Source: Chromatiales bacterium
GTDB taxonomy: Bacteria > Pseudomonadota > Gammaproteobacteria > SpSt-1174
NCBI GenBank assembly: GCA_014762505.1
Contig: JABURS010000032.1
Span: 147,450-211,449 of the forward strand
DNA: 64,000 bases
Direction: 5' to 3'
In this document: positions 40,214-48,832 of the stretch, in pieces
How positions within the stretch are numbered: position 1 is the stretch's first letter
Layout: every line of letters starts with the position of its first letter
The notes under the pieces: model-generated
Told to the model about the DNA's origin: nothing
What the model saw: the letters and a program-made list of their open reading frames with translations, nothing else
Database searches by the model: none
Position numbers and translations under genes: made by a program

Positions 40214-40762
40214 TTAGAAAACATTAATATGGCCGTAGTGCACCCGTAACAAACCCCCTCTGTTAGGGGCCAGAAGGAATGAGATACCCGGGTTAATGTG
40301 GGTTGGCGTGGGTTGATGTGAGCGGAAGCCACGCATGGCGCGGGATTCAGCAGCTTGCCGGTCGGCGAACGCTGGCGGGTGATAGTTTGAGACATTGACC
40401 TGGTGAGCGCCAGTTGTGCCGCTAGAAGTGCGACAAGGCGCGGCGGCGCATTCAGGGCGTTTAACAGCGTTTACGGAACACCGCGCATAAAGGTGGGTTA
40501 CCAGCTGTTTAAGGGTGCGCACCTGGCGGCGCAGTGAGCGCAGCTCCTGGTGGAGGGCGCGATCGCTGGCGCGCCGGCCGTGGCTGCCGTCGCCATCCTC
40601 CCTATCTTCCCGCCGCCGGCGCGGATGGTCGCCGATGATGACCGTGTTGTTGTCGCCCGTGATGTCGCCCACCGTGATGTTGATTGAGCCACCCCGGTCG
40701 TCCTGCCTGGCCTGTCCCTGGTCCAGTATGTCTTGGATCTCCTTTGTTACCTCGTCTGTCAT
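40214..40762 (-). CDS. Phage early hypothetical protein
   Basis: Open frame of 182 codons starting MTDEVTKEIQDILDQGQARQD. The first ~100 residues look protein-like: 'SINITVGDITGDNNTVIIGDHPRRRRED', then a basic, helical 'ALHQELRSLRRQVRTLKQLVTHLYARC' suited to a coiled coil or nucleic-acid contact. The remainder crosses a tandem DNA repeat (40290-40319) near the putative phage end and may be untranslated or decayed. It sits 18 bp downstream of the repressor on the same strand. I do not recognise the family. Confidence 0.5.
   Translation of the reverse strand: MTDEVTKEIQDILDQGQARQDDRGGSINITVGDITGDNNTVIIGDHPRRRREDREDGDGSHGRRASDRALHQELRSLRRQVRTLKQLVTHLYARCSVNAVKRPECAAAPCRTSSGTTGAHQVNVSNYHPPAFADRQAAESRAMRGFRSHQPTPTHINPGISFLLAPNRGGLLRVHYGHINVF
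40290..40319. repeat. Three tandem 10-bp units GGGTTRRYGT
   Basis: GGGTTAATGT, GGGTTGGCGT and GGGTTGATGT follow one another without gaps, about 90 bp from the putative phage terminus. They could be end-binding sites for a Mu-type transposase. Confidence 0.5.
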
Positions 40763-40780
40763 GAATCCCCCGCGCTGCCG

Positions 40781-41212
40781 CTACCTATAGGCGGCCAAGT
40801 CTATGATATTGCTTACTGTGTCGTGGTCTGGTTGCTCGCCCTTGCTGGCGAAGTGGCGATACAGCACCCGCACCAGGCGGGCCTGGGCGGCCGGCTCCAG
40901 GCGCAGGCCGCGCCGCTGCAGCTCCTCGAAGGTGGTGCGCGTCACGTGCTCCAGCAGGTCCAGGTCGATGCCGCTTGCCGGGCCGGAGGGCGCCTGCAGG
41001 TCCTTCAGCAGCGACGGCCCCTCGCCTGTAAGCACCCAGTTCGCGTTATAGCCTGCACGCATCAAGGCGCACAGGAACTCAGAGTCCGGCTTCCTCTCCC
41101 CTCGCTCATAGCCGCCCAGGGTGTTCTTGTGGACGCCCAGGTCTCTGGCGAACGCTGCCTGGCTTTTATGACCGCGAATTTGAACAAGTCGGCCCCCGAT
41201 CTCGGTTGTCAC
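40781..41212 (-). CDS. Phage XRE-family repressor
   Basis: 143 residues from a GTG start preceded by GGGGG. The N-terminal helix-turn-helix is 'HKSQAAFARDLGVHKNTLGGYERGERKPDSEFLCALMRAGYNANWVLTGEGP', typical of Mu/D3112-type c repressors and CI-like proteins. No peptidase domain is present. The C-terminus is a helical segment (LEPAAQARLVRVLYRHFASKGE) likely for oligomerisation. It is divergent from the Ner gene, with repeated operator-like sites between. Confidence 0.85.
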   Translation of the reverse strand: MTTEIGGRLVQIRGHKSQAAFARDLGVHKNTLGGYERGERKPDSEFLCALMRAGYNANWVLTGEGPSLLKDLQAPSGPASGIDLDLLEHVTRTTFEELQRRGLRLEPAAQARLVRVLYRHFASKGEQPDHDTVSNIIDLAAYR

Positions 41213-41342
41213 TTCGCACCCCCAAAGCTACAACCACGGGTTGTCACTTCTCGAAAGGTTGTAGCTTCCATAGTTTCACCTGTTAAAACAGTTACTTAGA
41301 GCTATTAGGCACGCCCAACCGCGCACGGCCAAAGCTACAACC
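41204..41342. promoter_or_regulatory. Repressor/Ner operator region
   Basis: Two repeat families lie in the divergent spacer. AAAGCTACAACC occurs at 41224-41235 and 41331-41342, with the inverse GGTTGTAGCTT at 41257-41267. GGTTGTCACTTC occurs at 41204-41215 (over the repressor start codon) and 41239-41250. All share a GGTTGT core, as expected for a repressor-bound early control region. Confidence 0.7.
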
Positions 41343-41425
41343 GAAATCTCGGTTGACGTGACCGCAATATTGGTTCAATATTTAAGTCATGCAGTAACCC
41401 AACGAGCGAAAAAGAGCCTTACTAC

Positions 41426-41722
41426 ATGACTAAACGCACCTCGCCAAAAAAAGCCAGCCTCAAGGACTGGCACCGCGCCGACATCGTGGCCGCACTGCGT
41501 AAGGCCGGTTGGAGTCTGCGCCGGTTGGCGACCCACCACGGCTATGCCTCCCCGACCACGTTGTCGGTCGCCATGGAGCGCCCTTGGCCAAAAGGCCAGC
41601 AGCTGATTGCGGACGCCATCGGCATCGATCCGGCCGAGATCTGGCCGAGCCGTTACCAGGGTAAGGATACCACTCAGGCCCGCAAAGGGCATCGGGATTC
41701 AGCGGAAAGGAAGGCCGCATGA
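41426..41722 (+). CDS. ner: Ner-like phage DNA-binding protein
   Basis: 98 residues. 'LKDWHRADIVAALRKAGWSLRRLATHHGYASPTTLSVAMERPWPKGQQLIADAIGIDPAEIWPSRY' is the Ner/Nlp (SfsB-type) helix-turn-helix domain of Mu-like phages, ending with the characteristic P..IWPSRY. Ner turns down early and repressor transcription during lytic growth. It is rightward, immediately after the operator repeats, as in Mu. The C-terminal tail (GKDTTQARKGHRD) is basic. Confidence 0.88.
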   Translation: MTKRTSPKKASLKDWHRADIVAALRKAGWSLRRLATHHGYASPTTLSVAMERPWPKGQQLIADAIGIDPAEIWPSRYQGKDTTQARKGHRDSAERKAA

Positions 41723-42454
41723 TTCTGACTCCGTTGCTGTTTTGTTCTCAGCTTAGGCCCGCCCCTGGCGCCCGCCTAGGTGCAGAGCGGGGCGGCGTTT
41801 GGAGTGCTGTCTGGACGAGGGGGTACAAATGACACGATGGCCGGCCAGTTGTTGCATCGCAAGGGTGACCCCCTGCAGTACGTCCGCCGCCTCGGCCTCG
41901 CCCCGATAGAAGCGGGTCAGCAGCGACAAGGACGCCGCCGGCACACATCGCCATGCTGGCCAATATGGTGGCGGGCGCGTTCGGCTGCGAGATCGTCTAC
42001 GCGCCGCAGTACGACGGCCAGCGCCGCCTCCTGCTCTTTGATGCGGGCTTCCCGCGCCTCCATCTCCGGGTCGATGGCCAGCGAGCCCGCCGCCACGATG
42101 GCGTCGGTCGCCGCCCACAGCCAGGTCGGGCTGGTCCTTGGCGGAATCCACCCCGGCCACCTCGTGCAGCATCAGCCGGTACCCGTCCTTGGCGGTTCGA
42201 CCCACATAGCCCGGCACCAGGGCGGCCAGTTCCACCAGGTCACCAGGGCCAGCGCCACCAGGGCAACCAGCAGCCAGGGACTGGCACGGAGAATGGGGGA
42301 AGGTGCCCTTGGCGGTGGGCTGGCCGAACTTGTCCAGGAACACCAGCCACAGGCGCAGGCCGTTGCGCTTGAAGAACACCGGCCAGTACAGCCTGGGCGT
42401 AGAGGTCGCCTCGCCGCACCTTGGTGGCCCGCTTCACTGGGTGAAAGAGATCCC
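41723..42454. pseudogene. Degenerate phage-derived segment
   Basis: No intact gene is seen in these ~730 bp. On the minus strand, codons around 42390-42300 read 'LYWPVFFKRNGLRLWLVFLDKFGQPTAKG', which resembles the Mu gp29/DUF935 portal-like protein. The frame is broken before and after. Around 42110-41930 another minus frame reads 'DPEMEAREARIKEQEAALAVVLRRVDDLAAERARHH'. This looks like a mosaic of shuffled, frameshifted phage pieces. The DUF935 identification is from memory of the family and tentative. Confidence 0.45.
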
Positions 42455-43141
42455 GCTGACTACCCGCACATAAACGCGGCCATAGACGCCATGGTCGCCA
42501 TCCGCATGGGGCAGCACCCGGATCCGCGGATCACCATGCGCAACGTCATTAAAAACCGCGACCTGGCGGTGCTCATCCTCCTGGACCTGTCCGAGTCCAC
42601 CAACGAGACGGTGACGGGTACGGAGAAGACGGTGCTGGAGCTGACCCGCGAGGCCTGCGCGCTGGTGGCCACCGCCATCGACGGCATCGGCGACCCCTTC
42701 GCCATTCACGGCTTCTGCTCCGACGGGCGCCACGACGTGCAGTACTTCCGTTTCAAGGACTTCAAACAGAAGTGGGGCGATGAGGTGAAGGCCAGGCTGG
42801 CGGGGATGCGCGGGGCGCTGTCCACGCGTATGGGCGCGGCCATGCGCCACGCCGCCCGGCATCTGCTGCGCCAGCCAGAGCGCCGCAAGCTGCTGCTGGT
42901 GGTCACGGACGGGGAACCGGCGGACATCGACGAGCGCGATCCTCAGCATCTGCGCCACGACACCAAGAAGGCTGTGGAGGAACTCTATGCCAGGGGCGTG
43001 ATGAGCTACTGCCTCACCCTGGACCCTAACGCCGACAGTTACGTCAAGCGCATCTTCGGCGCCAACAACTACACGATCATCGACCACGTGCAGCGCCTGC
43101 CGGAGAAGCTGCCCGTGCTGTTCGCCACCCTGACCTCCTGA
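42455..43141 (+). pseudogene. CbbO/NorD-like vWA protein, 5'-truncated
   Basis: Only the C-terminal ~228 codons remain. 'INAAIDAMVAIRMGQHPDPRITMRNVIKNRDLAVLILLDLSEST' includes a MIDAS motif (DLSES). 'LLLVVTDGEPADIDERDPQHLRHDTKKAVEELYARGVMSYCLTLDPNADSYVKRIFG' is the typical end of CbbO, the vWA adaptor of the CbbQO Rubisco activase, or of NorD. The intact protein is roughly 770 residues. The upstream part is replaced by phage sequence at about 42440-42455. There is no start codon or ribosome site, so it is probably not expressed. Confidence 0.8.
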
Positions 43142-43176
43142 GCCGCGCCGCGGCGTCTTTGCCCTGCGCAAAGAGA

Positions 43177-43196
43177 ACCCGGCCTGGCGGCCGGGT
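43177..43196. terminator. Hairpin between cbbO remnant and hupC
   Basis: ACCCGGCC (43177-43184) pairs with GGCCGGGT (43189-43196), loop TGGC. On the minus strand it is followed by TCTCTTT, so it probably terminates the leftward hydrogenase structural operon. Confidence 0.55.
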
Positions 43197-43241
43197 AAGA
43201 CTCACTAGAGGAGGAAGTGCGCAGTCCCTTGCTTGGCGCGT

Positions 43242-43958
43242 TCAGATCTCGTCGCCCTGTTCGCGACGACTGTCCTTGAAGGTGCGCCAACCGCTGACCA
43301 TGGAGCTGATCAGCGATTGGCGGGACATGATGTCCTCGCGGATGACCACGTAGATGTGGATCATGACGAAGATCCCCACATACCACATGCCCAGGTGGTG
43401 CCAGGTGTGCAGGTCCTGGCTCTGGCCGAACAGCGGGATCATCCAGGAGCTGAACAATTCGTATTGCCAGCTGCCCATGCCCGTGCCCTCGCCATACAGG
43501 GCGAAGCCCGAGACGATCATGAACACCATCCCCCACACGAACATCAGGTGCATGGTGAGGGTGGCGAGCGGGTTGTGGCCGATGTACTTCTTCGGCGCCT
43601 TGGCCAGGAACAGATACCACTTGATCTCGTTCCACACCCCCAACCACCACTGGCCGCTGGTCACCGGCGGCAGCAGGATCTGGCGGGCGTGCTCGTTGCC
43701 GACGAAGGCCCAATAGATTCGGCCCAAGAAGGCGACGGCCACGACATACCCGGCGGCGAAATGGGCGAAGCGGATATAGCCCATGAGGTAGTTGTCACTG
43801 GCCTCCCCGGGCACCGAGGGCAGCGGCGAGCCAATGAAGTAACCCGTGAGGGCCAATACCACGATGCTCAGCGCCGTGACCCAGTGCCAGATGCGCACGG
43901 GCGCCTGGTAGACGTAGACCGCCGGTTCGGCATGGATGTGCTCTGCCTTGCTCGACAT
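43242..43958 (-). CDS. hupC: Ni/Fe-hydrogenase b-type cytochrome subunit
   Basis: 238 residues with four membrane helices. Heme-ligand histidines occur in 'VRIWHWVTALSIVVLALTGYFIG', 'MGYIRFAHFAAGYVVAVAFLGRIYW', 'NPLATLTMHLMFVWGMVFMIVSG' and 'LHTWHHLGMWYVGIFVMIHIYVVIRED'. It anchors HupSL to the periplasmic face of the membrane and passes electrons from H2 to the quinone pool. It is the last gene of hupSLC, separated from hupL by a 52-bp spacer with a stable hairpin. Confidence 0.95.
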   Translation of the reverse strand: MSSKAEHIHAEPAVYVYQAPVRIWHWVTALSIVVLALTGYFIGSPLPSVPGEASDNYLMGYIRFAHFAAGYVVAVAFLGRIYWAFVGNEHARQILLPPVTSGQWWLGVWNEIKWYLFLAKAPKKYIGHNPLATLTMHLMFVWGMVFMIVSGFALYGEGTGMGSWQYELFSSWMIPLFGQSQDLHTWHHLGMWYVGIFVMIHIYVVIREDIMSRQSLISSMVSGWRTFKDSRREQGDEI

Positions 43959-43972
43959 GACGAATCCTCCGA

Positions 43973-43999
43973 CGGGGCCGCGGCCGCACCGCGGCCCCG
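43973..43999 (-). promoter_or_regulatory. Intercistronic hairpin hupL-hupC
   Basis: A perfect 11-bp GC stem (CGGGGCCGCGG, 43973-43983, with its complement at 43989-43999) and a 5-nt loop lies in the hupL-hupC spacer. It probably protects hupSL mRNA or attenuates hupC to adjust subunit ratio. Confidence 0.6.
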
Positions 44000-44010
44000 C
44001 TGCTTGCGGT

Positions 44011-45825
44011 TTATCGGATCTTCACCCGGGTCAGCTCCTCGCCGTCCTCGCTCATGACGTGGGTCGAGCAGGCGAGGCAGGGGTCGAAGCTGTGCAGGCT
44101 GCGCAGGATCTCCACCGGCTCATCGGGGCGCTCCATGGGCGTGTTCATCAAACAGGCCTCGAAGGCGCCGATGTTGCCGGCCGGGTCGCGGGGCGAGCCG
44201 TTCCAGGTGGTGGGCACCACGCACTGGTAGTTCTCGATCCGCCCGTCCTTGATCCGGATCCAGTGGCCGAGACCGCCGCGCGGCGCGGCCACGGTGCCCA
44301 CGCCCTTGGCCTCCCGGGGCCAGGTGGAGGGGTCCCACTTGTCCATGTTGGCGGTGGCGGTGTCGCCCGCCTTGATGTTGGCGATCAGCTCGTTCCAGTC
44401 ATCGACCATCATGTCCGCGCAGTACTCGGCCTCCAGCGCGCGGGCCAGGGTGCGGCCGATGGTGGATCGCAGCGCGGTGCGCGCGTCGAGCTGCGTACCC
44501 GCCAGTTGGTTGAAGAAGGCCAGGCTGCGCTCCACTTGGTTGCGCACATAGTCCACCTTCTGGGCATAGGCCAGGGTGTAGCGTGACAGCGGACCCACCT
44601 CCACGGCGTGCCCGCGCCAACGCGGCGCCTTGATCCAGGAGTACTTGGCCGACTCGTCCAGCTGCTTGATGTCGGTCTTGCTGCCCTTGAAGCCGGCGCC
44701 GAGCTCAAACTTGGGCTCGGTCACGCCGTCCCAGGGATGCAGGCCGCGGCTCTCGTCGGGGTAGCTGTACCAGGAGTGGGCGACGAACTCCTGCACCTGC
44801 TCCGGGTCGCGGGGGTCGATCTCGTAGATCTCGTCCCAGTTGCCGTTGAGGATCACGCCGCCGGGCAGCTGGTCGGTGGACTTGTCGTAGAGCACCTTGG
44901 GGTAGGCGCCGTAGTCCATCACACTGTAGGCGCCCAGCCCGCCGCCGTAGAGCCAGTCCTTGTAGAAGCTGGCGATGGCGATCACGTCGGGCACGTAGAC
45001 GTTCTTGCAAAAGTCCACCATCTCCTGGATGCGGGCGCGCACGAAGTTCAGCCGCTCCATGTTCAGCGGCGCGCCGGCGGCCAGCTCCCCGTCCATGTTG
45101 ATAGCGCAGGGCACGCCGCCGACCAGATAGTTGGGGTGGGGGTTCTTGCCGCCGAAGATGGTGTGGACCTTGACAAACTCCTTTTGGAGATCCAGCGCCT
45201 CGAGATAATGCGCCACCGCCATGAGGTCCGCCTCCGGCGGAAGTTTGTAGGCGGGATTGTCCCAATAGCCGTTCTTGAACGGCCCCAGCTGCCCGGACTC
45301 GATGAACTTGCGCACGCGGGTCTGCACGTCGCGGAAGTAGCCGGGGCTGGACAGGGGGTGGTGGGGCGAGACGGCCTGCTGCAGCTGCGAGGTCGCCTTG
45401 GGGTCGGCCTTCAGCGCATTGACGGGGTTGACCCAGTCCAGGGCGTGCAGGTGATAGAAATGCACCACGTGGTCGTGCACCTGCAGGGTCTTGGCCATCA
45501 TCTCGCGGATCAGGTGCGCGTTCTTGGGGATGCGGATGCCCAGCGCATCCTCCACCGCGCGCACCGAGGCCAGCGCGTGGCAGCCCGTGCACACCCCGCA
45601 GATGCGCTCCACGAAGGCCCAGGCGTCGCGCGGGTCGCGGCCCTTGAGGATCACCTCCAGGCCGCGCCACATGGTGCCGCTGGAGACGGCGTTGCGGATG
45701 ACGTTGTTCTCATCCACGTTGACCTCGCAGCGCATGTGGCCCTCGATGCGAGTCACCGGATCGACCACCACGCGCCGGCCGGAGTTGTCGAGTTGATATC
45801 CGTTGGGGGTCTTGATCACGGTCAT
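44011..45825 (-). CDS. hupL: [NiFe] uptake hydrogenase large subunit
   Basis: 604 residues, group 1 length. The active-site cysteines lie in L1 '[23 protein letters not shown]' (residues ~73-95) and L2 '[11 protein letters not shown]' near the C-terminus. After the L2 His comes a 15-residue tail ([15 protein letters not shown]), to be cut off by the HupD protease once Ni is inserted. It oxidises H2 in the periplasm. Start and hupS stop overlap by four bases. Confidence 0.97.
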   Translation of the reverse strand: MTVIKTPNGYQLDNSGRRVVVDPVTRIEGHMRCEVNVDENNVIRNAVSSGTMWRGLEVILKGRDPRDAWAFVERICGVCTGCHALASVRAVEDALGIRIPKNAHLIREMMAKTLQVHDHVVHFYHLHALDWVNPVNALKADPKATSQLQQAVSPHHPLSSPGYFRDVQTRVRKFIESGQLGPFKNGYWDNPAYKLPPEADLMAVAHYLEALDLQKEFVKVHTIFGGKNPHPNYLVGGVPCAINMDGELAAGAPLNMERLNFVRARIQEMVDFCKNVYVPDVIAIASFYKDWLYGGGLGAYSVMDYGAYPKVLYDKSTDQLPGGVILNGNWDEIYEIDPRDPEQVQEFVAHSWYSYPDESRGLHPWDGVTEPKFELGAGFKGSKTDIKQLDESAKYSWIKAPRWRGHAVEVGPLSRYTLAYAQKVDYVRNQVERSLAFFNQLAGTQLDARTALRSTIGRTLARALEAEYCADMMVDDWNELIANIKAGDTATANMDKWDPSTWPREAKGVGTVAAPRGGLGHWIRIKDGRIENYQCVVPTTWNGSPRDPAGNIGAFEACLMNTPMERPDEPVEILRSLHSFDPCLACSTHVMSEDGEELTRVKIR

Positions 45826-46898
45826 TGCTGGTCTCCTTTCTGACGGGCGCGCTTCACGGCACTGACGGCGGCATGGGCGGCGATGGCGGTGCCCACCACG
45901 CCGGCGACGGTGCCGCCGACCTTATCGGCGTTCTGCTCGATGCCGAACTGGTGGATGTCGGTGAGGCGGGCGTACCAGGAGCCCTTGTCCCAGAAACCGT
46001 CCTCGGAGCAGCCGATGCAGCCGTGGCCGGCCTGGATGGGGAAGGAGGTGCCCTCGTTCCAACGGATGGTGGAGCAGGCGTTGTAGGTGGTGGGGCCCTT
46101 GCAGCCCACCTTGTACAGGCAGTAGCCCTTGCGCGCCCCCTCGTCATCGAAGCTCTCCACGAACTGCCCGGCGTCGAAGTGCGGGCGGCGGTAGCATTTG
46201 TCGTGGATGCGCTGGCTGTAGAACATCTTGGGCCGGCCCTGGCGGTCGAGCTCAGGGATGCGGTCGAAGGTGAGCATGTAGGTGACCACCGCGGTCATGA
46301 CCTCGGCGATGGGCGGACAGCCGGGCACCTTGATGATGGGCTTGTCGGTGATGACCTTGTGCACCGGCGTGGCGCGGGTGGGGTTGGGCCGGGCCGCCTG
46401 CACGCAGCCATAGGAGGCGCAGGAGCCCCAGGAGATGATGGCCTTACAGTGCTCGGTGGCATAACGCAGCTGCTCGACGAAGGGCTTGCCGCCGACGATG
46501 CAGTACATGCCGTCCTCATTGAGGGGGGGATTGCCCTCCACCGCGACGATGTAGTTGCCTTTGTACTTGGCGATGGTCTCCTCGATGATGGCCTCGGCCT
46601 GGTGGCCGGCGGAGGCCATGAGGGTGTCGTCGTAGTCCAGCGAGACCATGGACAGGACCACATCCTTGGCCAGCGGGTGGGCCGAGCGGATGAAGGACTC
46701 GGAGCAGCAGGTGCACTCCAGGCCGTGCAGCCACAGGATGGGGATGCGCGGCTTGGTCTCCATGGCATGGGCGATGCGCCCGGCGAACTGCGGACCCAGT
46801 CCCAAGGCCGCAGCCGTCAGGCTGCAGTATTTCAAGAAGCTGCGGCGCGAGATTCCTTGCCGCCGCATGACCTCATAAAACGTTTCGGTGCTTGTCAT
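45822..46898 (-). CDS. hupS: [NiFe] uptake hydrogenase small subunit
   Basis: 358 residues from the ATG at 46898, chosen because AGGAGG lies 9 nt upstream. A Tat signal ([21 protein letters not shown]) exports the folded HupSL pair. The mature part binds the proximal Fe-S cluster through '[14 protein letters not shown]' and '[22 protein letters not shown]'. The medial and distal clusters use '[13 protein letters not shown]', '[17 protein letters not shown]' and '[12 protein letters not shown]'. A C-terminal hydrophobic helix ([17 protein letters not shown]) contacts HupC. Confidence 0.97.
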   Translation of the reverse strand: MTSTETFYEVMRRQGISRRSFLKYCSLTAAALGLGPQFAGRIAHAMETKPRIPILWLHGLECTCCSESFIRSAHPLAKDVVLSMVSLDYDDTLMASAGHQAEAIIEETIAKYKGNYIVAVEGNPPLNEDGMYCIVGGKPFVEQLRYATEHCKAIISWGSCASYGCVQAARPNPTRATPVHKVITDKPIIKVPGCPPIAEVMTAVVTYMLTFDRIPELDRQGRPKMFYSQRIHDKCYRRPHFDAGQFVESFDDEGARKGYCLYKVGCKGPTTYNACSTIRWNEGTSFPIQAGHGCIGCSEDGFWDKGSWYARLTDIHQFGIEQNADKVGGTVAGVVGTAIAAHAAVSAVKRARQKGDQQ

Positions 46899-46965
46899 CT
46901 TTATCTGCCTCCTGTCGTGGTCAGGCATTTGTCCACCGCGGTGGCGTCTGGGACGGCATTGCCAG

Positions 46966-46981
46966 AGCAGGAGTCGTGCCA
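46966..46981 (-). promoter_or_regulatory. Sigma-54 promoter of hupSLC
   Basis: Minus strand TGGCACGACTCCTGCT matches TGGCACG-N4-TTGCW with one mismatch and exact GG-N10-GC spacing. Predicted transcription start is near 46954, leaving a leader of about 55 nt before hupS. HoxA/HupR encoded at 52848 is the likely activator. Confidence 0.75.
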
Positions 46982-47281
46982 GGAATCTTAAGGGCTTTAT
47001 CAGAAAGGAGTTTTTCCGCCGGGGCCGGTCTGCGGCGCTGTGCCGGTTGATGGACCCTAGCCTTTTGCCGGCTCAATGCGGAAACCCAGTTTTCATCTGC
47101 CGCCCGGGCTGCGAGGGCGCAGGAATTGCGGTTTCTCAGCCACCGCGGCGTAAAACTGGATGAAAGGTGATCAGTTTTCTACCCTAGGTGAAAGCATTCA
47201 TTCCTTTTCTTGCCGCCGGCCGGGCCCGGGTCTCGAGATAAAGTCCCAGCTTTTCAGTGAGTTAAACGTCCGCAGGGCCGA

Positions 47282-47297
47282 TGGTCCGACTCTTGCG
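47282..47297 (+). promoter_or_regulatory. Sigma-54-type promoter of hupD-hypE operon
   Basis: TGGTCCGACTCTTGCG keeps GG-N10-GC and TTGC, with weaker -24 (TGGTCC for TGGCAC). Transcription would start around 47308, about 30 nt before the ATG at 47339. This favours that ATG over the in-frame GTG at 47309. Confidence 0.6.
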
Positions 47298-47338
47298 AAT
47301 GCATTCGGGTGTCGAATCGAAAACTGACTTTCCGCACC

Positions 47339-48043
47339 ATGAGCGAAGCAGCCACACCTCAAACCTTGATCCTCGGCATCGGCAACATCCTGTGGGCGGA
47401 CGAGGGCTTCGGCGTCCGGGCGGTGGAGATGCTCAACCGCAACTACGAGGCGCCCGAGGGCGTGACGCTGTTGGACGGCGGCACCCAGGGGATCTACCTG
47501 GTCTCCTACGTCAAGGCGGCCGACTACCTGGTGGTCTTCGACGCCGTGGACTACGGCCTGGCCCCAGGCACGCTCAAGGTCGTGGAGGACGACGAGGTCC
47601 CCAGTTTCATGGGGGCGAAGAAGATGAGCCTGCATCAGACTGGGTTTCAGGAGGTGCTGTCCATGGCCCAGTTGCTGGGTTCGTATCCGCAACGCCTGTT
47701 GCTGGTGGGGGTGCAGCCCGAGGAGCTGGAGGACTACGGCGGCAGCCTGCGTCCCTGCGTAAAGGCCCAGATCGAACCGGCCATACGGGTTGCGGTGGAC
47801 TGGCTGGCCAGGCTCGGCGTGCAGCTGAGGCGGCGCGCGAGGCCCTTGCCCGAGTCCACCCTGCTGGCCTCCCCACAGGTGGGCCTGGACAGCTACGAGG
47901 CCGGGCGCCCCAGCGAGGAGATGGCGCCGCGCGTGGGCGATCCGAGGGTGATCTTCCAGCAGGGCTGCCGTTTCGACCCCAAGCCCTCGCCCCTGGAGGG
48001 GCCGGCGCTGGGCGTGGACCTGGACCGGCGGAGGCAGGACTGA
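47339..48043 (+). CDS. hupD: Hydrogenase maturation endopeptidase HupD
   Basis: 234 residues. 'TLILGIGNILWADEGFGVRAVEMLNRNYEAPEGVTLLDGGTQGIYLVSYV' carries the Glu and Asp nickel ligands of the HyaD/HybD/HupD family. It clips the C-terminal tail from nickel-loaded HupL. It is longer than the usual ~200 residues because of a tail after residue 165 ('RRRARPLPESTLLASPQVGLD...'). It is first in the rightward accessory operon and its stop overlaps the hupF start. Confidence 0.95.
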   Translation: MSEAATPQTLILGIGNILWADEGFGVRAVEMLNRNYEAPEGVTLLDGGTQGIYLVSYVKAADYLVVFDAVDYGLAPGTLKVVEDDEVPSFMGAKKMSLHQTGFQEVLSMAQLLGSYPQRLLLVGVQPEELEDYGGSLRPCVKAQIEPAIRVAVDWLARLGVQLRRRARPLPESTLLASPQVGLDSYEAGRPSEEMAPRVGDPRVIFQQGCRFDPKPSPLEGPALGVDLDRRRQD

Positions 48044-48381
48044 TGTGTATCGGCGTCCCCATGCGCATCGTCTCCGTCGACGGTCTGCGGGCCCTGTGCG
48101 AGCGCGAGGGCGAGCGGCGACACATCGACCTCTCGCTGGTGGGGCCCCAGCCGGCCGGGACCTGGGTGCTGACCTTCCTGGACGCGGCCCGGGAGGTGCT
48201 TTCGGCACAGGAGGCCCAGCGCATCGACGATGCGCTCAAGGCGCTGGGCGCGGTCATGGACGGCGAGCAGAACATCGACCACCTGTTCGCCGACCTGGGC
48301 GACCGCGAACCCCAGCTGCCCGAACACCTGCGGCCGCTTGCGGCCGCCACCCCCAAAGCGGCCACCGGCGAGGCCGAGTGA
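48043..48381 (+). CDS. hupF: HypC/HupF-family chaperone HupF
   Basis: 112 residues. It begins MCIGVPMRIVSVDGLRALCE, with the invariant Cys2 of HypC-like proteins, and has 'LSLVGPQPAGTWVLTFLDAAREVLSAQEAQRIDDAL'. A second, canonical HypC is encoded at 58225. HupF is specific to uptake hydrogenases of the HupSL type and helps stabilise HupL under oxygen. Confidence 0.92.
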   Translation: MCIGVPMRIVSVDGLRALCEREGERRHIDLSLVGPQPAGTWVLTFLDAAREVLSAQEAQRIDDALKALGAVMDGEQNIDHLFADLGDREPQLPEHLRPLAAATPKAATGEAE

Positions 48382-48406
48382 CCGGCATGCAAGCGAGGAG
48401 ACCGCC

Positions 48407-48817
48407 ATGTCCTCACCGTTGATCGAACGGCTGACCACCGAGCTGGGCTACCCCCGGGTGGATACGGAAAGCCTGAACGAGTTCCTCGACGCCCACGCTC
48501 ACAGTGTCCTGTTCTTCGCCGGCGACCCGGCGAAGTATCCCGAGGCCAACGACGTGGCCGTGGTGCTGCCCGAGCTGGTGCGCCACTTCGCCGGGCGCCT
48601 CGCCCCGGCCCTGGTGGCCGACGAGGACGAGGCCCGGTTGCAGGCGCTCTACGGCTTCGAAAGTTGGCCCGCGTTGGTCTTCCTGCGCGGGCGCGAATAC
48701 CTGGGCAGCATCTGCCGCATCCGGGACTGGTCCGATTATCTGCAGACCATCGAGGCCCTGCTGCAGGGCCCGCCCAAGCGCCCGCCCAGTGTCGGCATCC
48801 CCGTCGTCAGCGCCTGA
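48407..48817 (+). CDS. hupG: Hydrogenase accessory protein HupG (HyaE family)
   Basis: 136 residues with a thioredoxin-like fold: 'AHSVLFFAGDPAKYPEANDVAVVLPELVRHFAGRLAPALVADEDEARLQALYGFESWPALVFLRGREYLG'. The catalytic CxxC is absent, as is normal in HyaE/HupG. These proteins bind the Tat signal of the small subunit as a checking chaperone. AGGAG lies upstream of the start. It precedes hupH, as in rhizobial and purple bacterial clusters. Confidence 0.9.
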   Translation: MSSPLIERLTTELGYPRVDTESLNEFLDAHAHSVLFFAGDPAKYPEANDVAVVLPELVRHFAGRLAPALVADEDEARLQALYGFESWPALVFLRGREYLGSICRIRDWSDYLQTIEALLQGPPKRPPSVGIPVVSA

Positions 48818-48832
48818 ACCAGGAGCCAGATC

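Larger units (their letters stand above)
40201..42454. mobile_element. Mu-like transposable prophage remnant (left end)
   Basis: Starting within about 40 bp of the ridA stop, the gene layout is that of a Mu-like left end: leftward early gene, leftward XRE repressor, an operator-rich spacer, then a rightward Ner protein. A possible terminus begins TGTAACTCAAGAAT at 40201, matching the 5'-TG ends of Mu-family elements. Transposase genes A and B that should follow ner are missing. The sequence passes into degenerate phage fragments and then into a truncated cbbO-like gene. Confidence 0.65.
46899..47338. promoter_or_regulatory. Divergent hydrogenase control region
   Basis: These 440 bp hold no gene. 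Two outward-facing sigma-54-type promoters sit toward its ends. Between them a dyad TTGCCGGCTCAA (about 47065) resembles the TTG-N-CAA sites bound by HupR/HoxA, though the spacer is 6 rather than 5 nt. AT-rich stretches could bind IHF. One shared enhancer for both operons is inferred. Confidence 0.55.
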
